A DNA stretch of 64,000 bases from Parapedobacter sp. SGR-10 (GTDB lineage: Bacteria > Bacteroidota > Bacteroidia > Sphingobacteriales > Sphingobacteriaceae). The stretch lies in contig NZ_JAAJTJ010000022.1 in assembly GCF_011030405.1 (NCBI RefSeq), forward strand, positions 1 through 64,000. The letters run 5' to 3'. Every line of letters starts with the position of its first letter. The stretch's first letter is position 1. This document shows positions 52,920-63,500 of the stretch, piece by piece. Below the pieces are notes generated by a model, which saw nothing but the letters and a program-made list of their open reading frames with translations, did no database searches and had not been told where the DNA came from. Both the position numbers and the translations under genes were made by a program.

Positions 52920-54892
52920 AGTTCAATTTGATAACTCCATAAATTGGCCCCCGAGGCAAAGTAAACCTTGTTCTTTCTATGGTCGAAAGCAATTCCCGCG
53001 GTGGCATGCTCTGATAAATCAAGCAGTTTAACGATGTCCGCATCAGCATCTATTTTTATAATACTCCTACTCATGACGCCATAAATGTTCCCATCATCCG
53101 ACAACACCAATGTCTGTCCGGGATTGACAGGTGTTCCATAGTCCCGAAGATCCTTTTGCAAAGTCACTTTTTTCGTATTGGGATCGAAGACAAAAAGTTG
53201 AGAATCGGAGGTAATACCATACACCATTCCACCTCTCACAACCAGGCTCATGATATCCTTGCCCGACGGAATCGGCACTATTTGAAAAATTATCTGCCGG
53301 GAAACGTCGTCCATGAGATATAATACGGCCTTAGTCGCCGTCGGCATTCCTCCTCCGGGCGCGGCCGTACTTGTACCACCGACCAGTAGTCCGCCGTCCA
53401 GTGCCCGCAGGCAAATTGTACTCAGTCCCGGGATCTGATCCTGTACCGTGATGGGAATAGCCTGCCCGTTCACGATATTGACGAAAACAAGGTCTCCTCC
53501 GACTACGCCATAACCCGGGTAGCCTCCAAAAACGATATGTTCCCGGTCTGAAGTGACCGCCGCCGCACGGGGCCGCGCTATCCCGGCGAACGTCCCTAAC
53601 TGGAGCGGGTTATTGTAGTTGTTCCAGGGCCGGGACGTGTCAAAACGCCAGACCATTCCTCCATTGTACAAGGCTCCATATATGTGTTTTCCCGAGGTGA
53701 TTAAATTGGGGAAATTTCCCCCACTGATTTCGTTGATACCATTCCAATCGCCCATGGTCCGTTTGTCCGGATCATAACGCCATAGCCGGATGGGATGGCT
53801 TGTGCAGCCCCAGATTGCACCATCCGGGCCCATGGCCAGCGAAGTTACCCCCGCACCGGCGGTCGCGTAATCAAAAGTAAAGGTGTGGGTAATTCCGTTT
53901 TCATCTACTATTTGCCCGCGCTTATCCCGCAAGATAAATTCGACAATCCGACCTCCTCCCGGAAAATCGTTGATCCGCTGTTGCCAAAAAATAAATCCCG
54001 TCACGGCTTTGGCCGGAAGAGCCGATGGTGTGGGTAGCACCTCGATTTTCTGTCCGTTTTCTAAACGGAACAGGGGCGCTTTCTGTCCCTTTAAGTGCGT
54101 TGCATAAATCACACCATCGGCGCCCCGGAAAACATATCCCTCGCCAATTACCCGTTCACTTTCCGGTATCAGGTTACGCCGCTCGCCGCTCACCCTATTA
54201 TAGGCGACAATATTGTTCCGGGCCGTTCCAATACCAGCATAGACCCATCCATCATCCCCCACCGCCAATGAATACGGATACTGCTGCACATCATCCAACT
54301 GTCCGTACAACCGCAGTTCCCGCCCGACCGGATCAAAGGAATAGAGTGTCGACTGCGAAAAATTGGCAAAGAATATCTTCCCGTCGGGAGCTTCGGCAAA
54401 CGACATGGCTCTTCCCTCTATTTCCTGCTGGAATGTCCACTCCCGCTTATCCAGATCGAACTCCAGGAACACGTTGCCAAACATGGTATAAAACTTACCA
54501 TTCGATGCCAGCATCGACGAATAGCACTCCCGGGACACTGCATTTTCACCGTCAGGCCCATCAAGCGGATGCCAGTATTGATCCGTCTGCCCCGTCCTGG
54601 CGTCGATGATGAGCAAAGAGTTGCGTGATCTTCCATGAAAACGATCCATTGATACCGCGATAATAATAGGGTTGCCGGAGGAAGTACGGTGTGCGATGAC
54701 ACCTCGACCTTCAGAAACAGCGGATACAATACCGTGATCGGTCAGTACTGTCTCGACATTATTGTCATCTTCATCCTCAACATCTGTAGACGAAGGTTGT
54801 GGGATCTCCCGATGGCAAGAAGAGAGGATCAGCCATAAGGATGCCACGATATAGTAAAATCTTCGATGAGATAGCCACATAATTCGTATCAT
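52916..54892 (-). CDS. beta-propeller lipoprotein of unknown function, copy 2
   Basis: 658 residues. Lipobox LILSSC with an acidic stretch (about DVEDEDDNN) soon after the Cys, of the kind that can direct surface export. Thereafter repeated WD/YVTN-type blades: LTDHGIVSAVSEGRGVIAHR, SMLASNGKFYTMFGNVFLEFDL, GDDGWVYAGIGTARNN and GGDLVFVNIVNGQA. It is a clear paralogue of the next gene upstream (matching blocks throughout). No catalytic motif seen. Start overlaps the stop of the paralogue by four bases. Confidence 0.8.
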   Translation of the reverse strand: MIRIMWLSHRRFYYIVASLWLILSSCHREIPQPSSTDVEDEDDNNVETVLTDHGIVSAVSEGRGVIAHRTSSGNPIIIAVSMDRFHGRSRNSLLIIDARTGQTDQYWHPLDGPDGENAVSRECYSSMLASNGKFYTMFGNVFLEFDLDKREWTFQQEIEGRAMSFAEAPDGKIFFANFSQSTLYSFDPVGRELRLYGQLDDVQQYPYSLAVGDDGWVYAGIGTARNNIVAYNRVSGERRNLIPESERVIGEGYVFRGADGVIYATHLKGQKAPLFRLENGQKIEVLPTPSALPAKAVTGFIFWQQRINDFPGGGRIVEFILRDKRGQIVDENGITHTFTFDYATAGAGVTSLAMGPDGAIWGCTSHPIRLWRYDPDKRTMGDWNGINEISGGNFPNLITSGKHIYGALYNGGMVWRFDTSRPWNNYNNPLQLGTFAGIARPRAAAVTSDREHIVFGGYPGYGVVGGDLVFVNIVNGQAIPITVQDQIPGLSTICLRALDGGLLVGGTSTAAPGGGMPTATKAVLYLMDDVSRQIIFQIVPIPSGKDIMSLVVRGGMVYGITSDSQLFVFDPNTKKVTLQKDLRDYGTPVNPGQTLVLSDDGNIYGVMSRSIIKIDADADIVKLLDLSEHATAGIAFDHRKNKVYFASGANLWSYQIEL

Positions 54893-56784
54893 AAAGATGT
54901 TTTGTCTATTTTATAGCTCCACAGCCGAGAGCCACAACCAAAGTAAAGCCTGCTATTGTAGAAGGCAATCCCGGCCGTCGCTTTCTCCGGAAGATCAGCC
55001 AACTTGGTGATGGCCGAATCATTCCCTATTTTAAAGATGCCCTTGCTCATCACACCATAGATATTGCCGTCCTCCGCCAGTATCAAGGATTGCCCGGGCC
55101 TTGTCGGCAAACCATATGCGCTGATATCCGTCTGCGATATGATCTTTTTGCTCCCGGCGTTGAAAACGAAAAGCTGCGCGTCGGCAGTAATGCCATACAC
55201 CAGTCCATTCCGGACTTCCAAGCTCATGATATCCCTGCCCGACGCTACAGGAACGGTTTGAAAGACTATTTGGCGACTGGTCTCATCCATGAGATACAAG
55301 ACCGCTTTCTTCGCTGTAGCCGATCCTCCACCCGGAGCGGCCGTACTCGTGCCTCCTACCAATAGTCCTCCCGGCAAAGACCGCATAACGATCGTACTCA
55401 AGCCCGGTATCTGATCTTGTATCTTGACCATGATCGCTTCCTCATTGGAGGTATTGACAAAAACGAGATCGCCCCCCACTATTCCATATCCGGGATAGCC
55501 TCCAAAAACAATATGTTTGCCATCGGAGGTTTTAGTCGCGGCCCGCGGACGTGCAATCTCCTTAAACCGGCCCAACAAGGAAGGGTTGGCAGATTTATCC
55601 CAGGGCTTAGACGTATCAAAACGCCAGACCATCCCGCCATTGTACAGCGCGCCGTATATCTTCTTGTCCGAAGTCACCAGATTGGGAAAGTTGCCCCCGC
55701 GGATCTCCGCAATGCCTTTCCAGTCTCCAATAACATCTTTTCCCGGATCATACCGCCATAGTCGAAAGGGGTGCGCAGTCGACCCCCATATTGTCCCATC
55801 CGGCCCGAGGGTCAAGGAGGTTATTCCGGCACCATTGGTTTTGTAGTCAAAAGTAATCTCATGGACAGTACCTCTTTCGTCGACAACCAGTCCACGCTTA
55901 TCCCGTAAAACAAACTTTTCGACTTTACCGCCGCCCGGAAAATCATTCAACCGATGTTGCCAAAACGCGAACCCGGTAACCGCTTTTTTCGGAAAGGGAA
56001 AAGAATAATCTCTTACCGGTATTTTCTGGCCATTCTGCATCCGGAATAAAGGTGTTTTTTGCTTTTTCTGATGCGTGGCATAAATGACACCATCTTCACC
56101 CAAAAAGACATAGCCCTCACCTGTTTCCCGTTGATTTTCTCCAATCAAACCGATACGTACACCCGACTCGGGATGGAAGGCCACCAGATTATTCTTGGCC
56201 GTACCGATACCGGCGTAGATCCATCCATCATTACCTACAGCCAGCGAAAATGGATATTTCTCCACATCATCTAACCGGCCATAATAACGGAAATCGCGGC
56301 TCCTGGGGTCAAAAGAATACAGCGTGGAGCGTGGATAATTGGCAAAAAACACCTTTCCATCCGGAGCTTCGGCAAAAGACATGACCATGCCTTCTATCTT
56401 CTTGCTGAATGTCCATTCACGCTTCACCAGGTCAAATTCCAAAAACAGGTCGCCAAACATGGTATAGAAAAACTTTCCATCGGAGGACAGCATCGAAGCG
56501 AAGCTTTCTCCGCCCGTCACGTTTTCACCTTCCGAGCTCTCAGGCGGACACCAGTACTGATCGGTCTTACCTGTTCTGGCATGAACAATCAGCAGCGAGC
56601 TACGTGGGCCTTTTTCAGAACGGTCTGCGGATATTGTTATAATAATGGGTTCGCCTTCCGGCGTACGATGGGCGATAAGGCCGCGACCTTCAGAAACCGC
56701 AGCAACGATTCCATGATCCGTCAACTGTGCATTAACCATAAGGAATGCACATAAGAAAGCAATAGCTAAAAATATTTTTCTCAC
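54889..56784 (-). CDS. beta-propeller secreted protein of unknown function, copy 1
   Basis: 631 residues; start is GTG at 56782-56784, read as MRKIFLAIAFLCAFLMVNAQ, a cleavable signal peptide with no lipobox. Repeat blades match the lipoprotein paralogue almost block by block (for example AVSEGRGLIAHRTPEGEP, GNDGWIYAGIGTAKNN, GGYPGYGIVGGDLVFVN). The shape suggests a seven- or eight-blade propeller that binds a ligand. It lies between DUF5017-like and propeller-lipoprotein genes. No enzyme family recognised. Confidence 0.8.
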   Translation of the reverse strand: MRKIFLAIAFLCAFLMVNAQLTDHGIVAAVSEGRGLIAHRTPEGEPIIITISADRSEKGPRSSLLIVHARTGKTDQYWCPPESSEGENVTGGESFASMLSSDGKFFYTMFGDLFLEFDLVKREWTFSKKIEGMVMSFAEAPDGKVFFANYPRSTLYSFDPRSRDFRYYGRLDDVEKYPFSLAVGNDGWIYAGIGTAKNNLVAFHPESGVRIGLIGENQRETGEGYVFLGEDGVIYATHQKKQKTPLFRMQNGQKIPVRDYSFPFPKKAVTGFAFWQHRLNDFPGGGKVEKFVLRDKRGLVVDERGTVHEITFDYKTNGAGITSLTLGPDGTIWGSTAHPFRLWRYDPGKDVIGDWKGIAEIRGGNFPNLVTSDKKIYGALYNGGMVWRFDTSKPWDKSANPSLLGRFKEIARPRAATKTSDGKHIVFGGYPGYGIVGGDLVFVNTSNEEAIMVKIQDQIPGLSTIVMRSLPGGLLVGGTSTAAPGGGSATAKKAVLYLMDETSRQIVFQTVPVASGRDIMSLEVRNGLVYGITADAQLFVFNAGSKKIISQTDISAYGLPTRPGQSLILAEDGNIYGVMSKGIFKIGNDSAITKLADLPEKATAGIAFYNSRLYFGCGSRLWSYKIDKTSL

Positions 56785-56814
56785 AATTTTTAATGTTATC
56801 CGTAAATTGCAGCC

Positions 56815-57804
56815 TTATTTCTCCACAACTACAGTTATTCTTCTGACCTCCTCTTGCTTTTTCCCATCTGCCGTCAACGTTGTTGTCACAAAACAAGCTT
56901 CATAAGTACCCGGAGCTGTATAGATATGGCTATGGCCCGCAACAGCCCGGTCAGCAAGTGATTTGATATAGACCGGCGCACTTACACCTCCCATGACTTC
57001 CTTTACCCCATCGTACTTCTTGCTGATAAGCCACGTCTCCTTCCCAAGAGAGCCCCGACTATTTTTTCGTCGTATCGTAAACCGGTCATTATATTTTGGT
57101 CCCTCAAAATATTTTACCTCCGCTCGGTTTTTGGGATCCTCATCTACCTGCTGCAGATTGATCGTATCCTCTCCCGGATCACCTGCCTTCAGGTGGCCGA
57201 TCAATTCTTTACCTCCCGGCATTATCGTATTCCACGTTAGCTTCTGTATCAAAAATGCAGGCCGTTTGGGATGATCGTCTTTCAGCCTGAAGGCAAAATA
57301 GAAGGGCTTGCCTACCTCAGCCAGATCCGACAGATTTATCGGACCTGCCGGTTCCGTGCGCGCCTGTACAGTCGGAAACTTAACCCGGTCTGAAATATCT
57401 ATCCAGGTCGCCTTCTTTACCCCTGCAAAGCTGTAATCGCCGTCAAAATCCTTGGACACCAACAGGGAAAGCTTGTCCCAGGGAATAGTGCCCCATTCGG
57501 GATTATGTACGGGCCAGCTTGAGGCGGATAAATGAAAACGTATCGAAAAGTCCAGCTCCATACCCGAAGGCCGCAGCTCTCCATTCTTTAGATCGTATTC
57601 TTGCCCCGATTCACCGGAATAGAATTCCAGCGATGTAGGCGCTCCTTCAAGTTCGAACTGTACCTTTTCACCAACTTTGAATGTTTTACTCTTTGCCAGC
57701 TTCACATCGAAAGAGGCGGTTTCTTTTTCTTTTCCTCCGTGAGCATACACGTTCCATATCATACCAACACATAATAAGGAACTAATAATCTTTTTCATCT
57801 GCAT
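56815..57804 (-). CDS. DUF5017-like secreted protein, soluble copy
   Basis: 329 residues. Signal peptide ending about VYAH, with no lipobox Cys. The N-terminal domain KTFKVGEKVQFELEGAPTSLEFYSGESGQEYD matches DUF5017-type modules found in Bacteroidota SusCD loci. Further shared blocks with the next gene are FSIRFHLSASSWPVHNP, KDFDGDYSFAGVK, GPINLSDLAEVGKPFYFAFR and YTAPGTYEACFV (PKD-like end). Probably binds the substrate of the locus. Starts 44 bases after the DUF5017 lipoprotein stop. Confidence 0.8.
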   Translation of the reverse strand: MQMKKIISSLLCVGMIWNVYAHGGKEKETASFDVKLAKSKTFKVGEKVQFELEGAPTSLEFYSGESGQEYDLKNGELRPSGMELDFSIRFHLSASSWPVHNPEWGTIPWDKLSLLVSKDFDGDYSFAGVKKATWIDISDRVKFPTVQARTEPAGPINLSDLAEVGKPFYFAFRLKDDHPKRPAFLIQKLTWNTIMPGGKELIGHLKAGDPGEDTINLQQVDEDPKNRAEVKYFEGPKYNDRFTIRRKNSRGSLGKETWLISKKYDGVKEVMGGVSAPVYIKSLADRAVAGHSHIYTAPGTYEACFVTTTLTADGKKQEEVRRITVVVEK

Positions 57805-57848
57805 ATCATTTATTTTTATTCCGTTTGCTCGTCAAATCCTTTTCCGAT

Positions 57849-58865
57849 CTATTCTTCGACAACGACCGTGATATTTTTCGCTACCTCGCTTCTCTCGCCG
57901 TTTTCATTCAGAACCGTAGCCACGAAATATACATGGTATGTACCGGGGGCCTGGTATGTTTGACTATATCGCGAGAGTGCTTCATTACCAACCGATTTGA
58001 TAGGAATAGATACACTACCTCCTCCCATAATCTCTTGTACACCGTCAAATTTTTTACTGATATACCAACTTTGTTTTCCGAGGGATGCTGCTGAGGTGTT
58101 TCGCCTCATGGAGAACCTGTCATTGTATTGTGGACCCGCTGTCCATGCAATGGCTGCCGGATAGTCCGGATCTTCGTCCACCTGTTGAAAATTAAAGGTA
58201 TTCTCTCCCGGATCCCCGGCTTGCACATAGCCGATCAATTCTCTGTCTTCTCCCAAAATCGAATACCATTCTGGTTTCTGTATTAGGAAAGCAGGTCTCT
58301 TAGGATGGTCATCCAGCAATCTAAAAGCAAAATAAAAAGGTTTACCGATTTCTGTCAGATCGGACAAATTGATCGGGCCGGCTGGTTGCGTGGACGCTTG
58401 TATAGGGGGGAATGTCATTCTATCGGTGACGTCTACCCATTCCGCCGCTGATACACCGGCAAACGTGTAGTCACCATCAAAGTCTGTCGACACTAATAGG
58501 GCGATTTTGTCCCAAGGAAGAGGCCCCCAGTCCGGATTATCGACAGGCCAGCTCCCGGCCGAGAGATTGAACCGGATTGAAAAACTCAATTCCATACCGG
58601 AAGGCATGGGTGTACCCGCTCTATATTCGTACTCGTGTCCCTCCGCACCCGAAAAGAAGTCTATCGATTCGGGGTTTCCCTGTAACGTAAACTCTACTCT
58701 TTCGCCGACTTTAAACGTCTTATTTTCGGTCAGTCTGGCATCAAACGACACCTCCGTTGGATCACTATCATCATCTTCATCCACGACAGGAGGTGGATTA
58801 TCGTTCTTGCCACAGGCCACTGCCATTAACGTTATGCTCAAAAACAAATAAAAAAATTTTTTCAT
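57849..58865 (-). CDS. DUF5017-like lipoprotein
   Basis: 338 residues from ATG at 58865, chosen because MKKFFYLFLSITLMAVAC is a normal lipoprotein signal (an ATG at 58889 gives eight extra residues). After Cys comes GKND, prolines and an acidic run DEDDDSD, similar to surface-lipoprotein export signals. The body parallels the soluble paralogue: KTFKVGERVEFTLQGNPESIDFFSG, STDFDGDYTFAGVS, GPINLSDLTEIGKPFYFAFR and YQAPGTYHVYFV. Likely a surface glycan- or ligand-binding protein next to SusD. Confidence 0.82.
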   Translation of the reverse strand: MKKFFYLFLSITLMAVACGKNDNPPPVVDEDDDSDPTEVSFDARLTENKTFKVGERVEFTLQGNPESIDFFSGAEGHEYEYRAGTPMPSGMELSFSIRFNLSAGSWPVDNPDWGPLPWDKIALLVSTDFDGDYTFAGVSAAEWVDVTDRMTFPPIQASTQPAGPINLSDLTEIGKPFYFAFRLLDDHPKRPAFLIQKPEWYSILGEDRELIGYVQAGDPGENTFNFQQVDEDPDYPAAIAWTAGPQYNDRFSMRRNTSAASLGKQSWYISKKFDGVQEIMGGGSVSIPIKSVGNEALSRYSQTYQAPGTYHVYFVATVLNENGERSEVAKNITVVVEE

Positions 58866-58916
58866 AATCAAGATTCTTTTTTTATACATTTAAAACTACT
58901 TAACATACAATTCTAT

Positions 58917-60503
58917 TTATCTCCACAAAGGATGTTGTTCCAATGCTTTATTCAATCCCAGTTCATAAGATGGGGTAGGATAAACTGTATATCGTTCAGA
59001 CGCATTTCTGAAGGTCAGCGATTGCCATGCGCCAGCGCCCAGATCAGTATTCATTTCGGCTAAGGTCTCTTTCATCGTTTCTACATATATGCCCCAGCGG
59101 ATCAGATCCGGTCGACGTAGGGCCTCAAAAGATAATTCTCGTGTCCGTTCATCCACAATAGCCTGAAAAAATTTGAATTGGTCCAATCCTGCAGGCAAAT
59201 CATACGCGTCTACATCGGTTGCACCGGTTGCCAGCTTGCCGAATCCACGTCTCCGAACCATATTGATAGCCTCTAAGGCCTCTTCGGTCGGACCACTGTG
59301 CACCGCATTCTCGGCTTCTGCATACATCAGCAATATATCCGAATAGCGCAATAGCGGGAAGTTGATCGGTGTGGGCTGCTTGATTGAAGGATTAAGCTCA
59401 TATTCCCTCCGGTATTTGCCGGCATACCGATCGTACAAAGAGTTGGCATCCTTCATGATATACGCTCCGGTCGTGGAATGATAGGTAAAAGGAGCTATAT
59501 TCCAGTCTCTCCTCAGATCGCCTTCCTCATACGTATGATAATGTTTGGCTGTCGCGTAGATCCTACCCAGGGAGTAACCTCTGTTATTACCGGTACCATT
59601 TTTGATTCCTATCCAGGAACCGACATACCCGGACTCCTGATTAGCCGTTGTGTTATATCCCCAAAGCTCCACTTCCCAGATACTTTCTTTGATATCGTAT
59701 TCATCACGGGCATATTTGATAAAAACATCCGTATAGTCCGGATTCAATGCATGGGCAGCGACATTATCGTCCATGACTTTTTTCGCCCAATAGCTTGCCC
59801 GTTCATATTTAGATATATCCTGTACCGGTCTTCCCGCCATGTTCAGGCAGACCCGGGCCAGGATACCCCGTACCGCCGACTTGCTCACCCGTCCACCAAA
59901 CCCGATCTCGCTGATAGGCGCGACAAGTGCCTCTGCTGTCTCCATATCGGCAATGATCTGCTCATATACCTCCTTTGCAGGCGTAGCAGGAACATCCACC
60001 TGTGTATGGTTGGCAACAGGCGTAAGGTACATCGGCACGTTCTCGAAAAACTGTACCAGCATAAAATAATAATAGGCCCGCAAAAACAACGCTTCGCCTC
60101 TCACCTGATCCCGGTAAGCGATATCGATGTCCGTATTATTATCCACGTTTGCCAACAGCATATTGGCCCGGCCGATCGCCTCGTAGATGTACCGCCAAAG
60201 GTTCAGGACATCGGGGTCACTGACCGAAAAATTATTTACACGGGTTCCGGTTACCCACGTATCTACACTGACAAATCCCTCATCGGCTTCCATATTGTGC
60301 AGGGTATGCAAATAGGCGCCATAGAGCCTGTTCATACCCAACCTATCGTACACACCGGTCAACGCGTAATCAAGCTGCTGCTCTGTTTCATAATATATCG
60401 ACGGTGCTAAAAAATCCGTTGGCTCTGTTTCCAAAAACTTCTTGCAGGATCCTGATAAAAAGATCACCCCGACAGCCATCAACTTCAAAATTATATTTTT
60501 CAT
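58917..60503 (-). CDS. SusD/RagB-family lipoprotein (second locus)
   Basis: 528 residues. Lipobox LSGSC; opening KKFLETEPTDFLAPSIYYETEQQLDYALTGVYD is the classical SusD start. FLRAYYYFMLVQFFENVPMYL and the C-terminal ERTRELSFEALRRPDLIRWG complete the family pattern. It is the surface lid of the paired SusC pore, whose stop is 20 bases upstream. Ligand unknown. Confidence 0.93.
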   Translation of the reverse strand: MKNIILKLMAVGVIFLSGSCKKFLETEPTDFLAPSIYYETEQQLDYALTGVYDRLGMNRLYGAYLHTLHNMEADEGFVSVDTWVTGTRVNNFSVSDPDVLNLWRYIYEAIGRANMLLANVDNNTDIDIAYRDQVRGEALFLRAYYYFMLVQFFENVPMYLTPVANHTQVDVPATPAKEVYEQIIADMETAEALVAPISEIGFGGRVSKSAVRGILARVCLNMAGRPVQDISKYERASYWAKKVMDDNVAAHALNPDYTDVFIKYARDEYDIKESIWEVELWGYNTTANQESGYVGSWIGIKNGTGNNRGYSLGRIYATAKHYHTYEEGDLRRDWNIAPFTYHSTTGAYIMKDANSLYDRYAGKYRREYELNPSIKQPTPINFPLLRYSDILLMYAEAENAVHSGPTEEALEAINMVRRRGFGKLATGATDVDAYDLPAGLDQFKFFQAIVDERTRELSFEALRRPDLIRWGIYVETMKETLAEMNTDLGAGAWQSLTFRNASERYTVYPTPSYELGLNKALEQHPLWR

Positions 60504-60523
60504 CTTCTTTAGGTTTTCCGTTA

Positions 60524-63500
60524 TTAAAACTGTGCTTTAAGTCCCAATACAAACGTCCGGCTATGCGGGTAGGCCGAATAATCCAAACCGGGTGTCAATA
60601 CGCTGTTGCGCACGGCTACCTCAGGATCAAAGCCACTGTAGTTTGTCCAGGTCACTAAGTTCTGACCTGATACGCTAATCGCCAACCGGCTCATTCCAGC
60701 TCTCTTGATCCACTGCTGTGGCAAACTGTAACTCAGGGCCACGGTTTTTAAGCGTAAATACGAACCGTCTTCAATGACACGTGACGAATGAAAACCAGTA
60801 GGGCCACCGCCACCAATCCTGTAATTTTTGCTATCCTGATTGTCAGGTGTCCAACGATCTACATAAGAGGCAAACTGGTTTAAGCTATATAAACTGACGC
60901 CATTTCCTTCAAAAATCAAACGGTTGGCATTGTAGATGTCATTGCCATAGCTCCATTGGAAAAACACGCTCAGGTCGATACCTTTGTAGGAAAAGGTATT
61001 GTTGAAACCGCCGAAATGCTTTGGCAGACCCCTGCCTATCACGGTCTTATCATCTGCAGTGATCTTACCGTCACCGTTTTGATCCTTATAACGGATATCA
61101 CCCGGCTCTATCACACTCCGGTCTCCACCATTGTCCGATACGCCGTCTTTTAGCTGATAGACTCCGGGGGTGACTTCATCAAAATCAGCATACTGATAAT
61201 TGCCAATCCACTCATAGCCCCAAAATAATCCGGCAGGCTCACCTACCCGGGATATGTTAAACGCGTCGGTCCAAAAGAAATGGGTACGGTTGGTCGTTTC
61301 CATTTCCGTCTGATCGCGAGTCAGGGCAATTACTTTATTCTTATTGAAGCTGATATTAAAGCTACTCTCCCAACGGAAGTCCTTCCTGACCATATTCTTG
61401 GTATGCAATGCGAACTCCAGACCATCATTGCGCAATGTTCCGATGTTTTGGTACACGCGGGTGTAACCGGTGGCATAAGGCAGATCAGCATACAAGAGCA
61501 TATCATGGGTTGTCCGTCTGTACAGGTCAACTTCCAGTTCCACACGTTTTTTGAAGAAACCCAGGTCCAGGCCTAAATCCAACTGCTCTACCGTCTCCCA
61601 TTTCAGCTGATCATTACCCAGTCCGGTGGTGGAGGGAATAGCTCCTTTAGTCGGCTCGCTGTTATTGAATGAATAACCCGACGCCAAAAGGAAACTTAAG
61701 GACGGAAGGTATCCGAAATGACTGACCCTATTGTTACCGGTCAGGCCCCAGCTTGTCCGTAATTTCGCATTGGACATAAAGCCGATAGCCTTGAAAAATT
61801 TCTCCCGGTCAATATTCCACGCGAACGCTCCGGATGGAAAATATCCCCATTTGTTAGCGGTAGGAAATTTAGATGATCCATCCGCACGGAATGTACCGGT
61901 AAGCAGGTACTTGGACCGGTAGTTATAATTAAACCTGCCAAAAGCCGAAGCCATGGCATAGTTACCACTCGTAGCCGTATTCGAATAAGGTGTTCCTTCG
62001 TCTAATCCGGATATGCCCAGCTCTTCGTTCGGTATATTGATGACACTGGTACCATAGGCTTTAACCTTGCCTGCTCCGGCAGAAACCCCCAATAAGGCAT
62101 CGATTCGGTGATTCCTGTTGATTCGCCTGGAGTATGCCAGAGTATTCTCGTTTACCCAGCTGGATACCGTAGAATAGCTCACAGATCCCTGCACACCATT
62201 GTTATTCTGTGGAATATCCTTTCCTCTTGCTGTATTTGTGTTATAAAATGCTTCGTTTTCCCGGAGATTGTCACGCACGTTTCCCGATACTTTCAGCGTT
62301 AGGTCATCGGTGATTTTGTAGCTTGCAAATGCATTCACCGTCACGGCTCTCGTCAGCGAAGTATTATGGATATTCAGGGCATTTTTGACCGGATTTACCC
62401 GAAGTGAATTCAGGTCGCTGGCAGAGGGCTGATCATCCACATCCGGATCCGTCGACTCCATATCTTCATCGAGATCGTCGAGATTTTCCGTACCATAGAC
62501 TGGTCTGTAACCAAATACCGTGTAGAATACTGAATTGCCAACAGATGAGGCCCCCGTACTGGCGATCGAAGATTGCGCACCGTAGTTAGAATTCTGGGCG
62601 TAGTTCAGTATAAGACCCGACTTGAGCCTATCGGAAAAAGTATGGTTCAGCGAGATCCTACCCTGTCTCCTCGATGCTCCGGTATTCAGGATGATACCCT
62701 CGTTCTCGAACAACGATCCCGACACGGCATACTGTGTGTACAAATTGCCTCCGCGGATCGAAAAATCATACATTTGCATCGGGCTGCGCTGGAAAATTGC
62801 ATCTTGCCAGTTCATTCCCCTGATATTTTTATAGTCTTCCAGCTGTTTACCATCGCGCAGATACCGTGCTGTTGCGGTAGTAGGATTGATATCCATTTGA
62901 TAACTGACAAATTCGTAAGCATCCATGAGATCAATTTTCTTGCGCACGTTGGAAAAGCCCTGGGTCGTATTAAAAGCAAATACCGGTTTTCCCGACTTGC
63001 CTTTGACGGTTTCGACGACAATGACACCATTGGCGGCACGTGATCCATATAATGCGGCAGCCGATGCATCTTTCAGGACACTGATCGACTCGATATCATT
63101 GGTATTCAGTGTCGCCGGATCAAAATCTTCCATCGGAAAACCATCGATCACATAGAGCGGTGAAGGATCCTGACTCAGTGATCCCGGGCCACGGATAACG
63201 ATGTCTTGCATCATCCCGGGCTGCCCTTCGCCGGTCGACACTTGCAGCCCGGCGACACGTCCGGCTAAAGCCTGCGTAAAAGTAGTGACGGGTGCTTTTG
63301 CCATTTCTTCAACATTGACAGTCCCCACTGACCCTGTCAGATCTTTTTTGGACACTGTCCCGTAAGCCACGACGACAGTTTCTTCCAGATCTAGGGTACC
63401 CCTCTTTAGGATGACATTCACAACCTCACGATTTGATATTGCTATTTCCTGTGATTCAAAACCGAGGTAAGAGAAAATCAGTATGCCCTCCTTATCTGTC

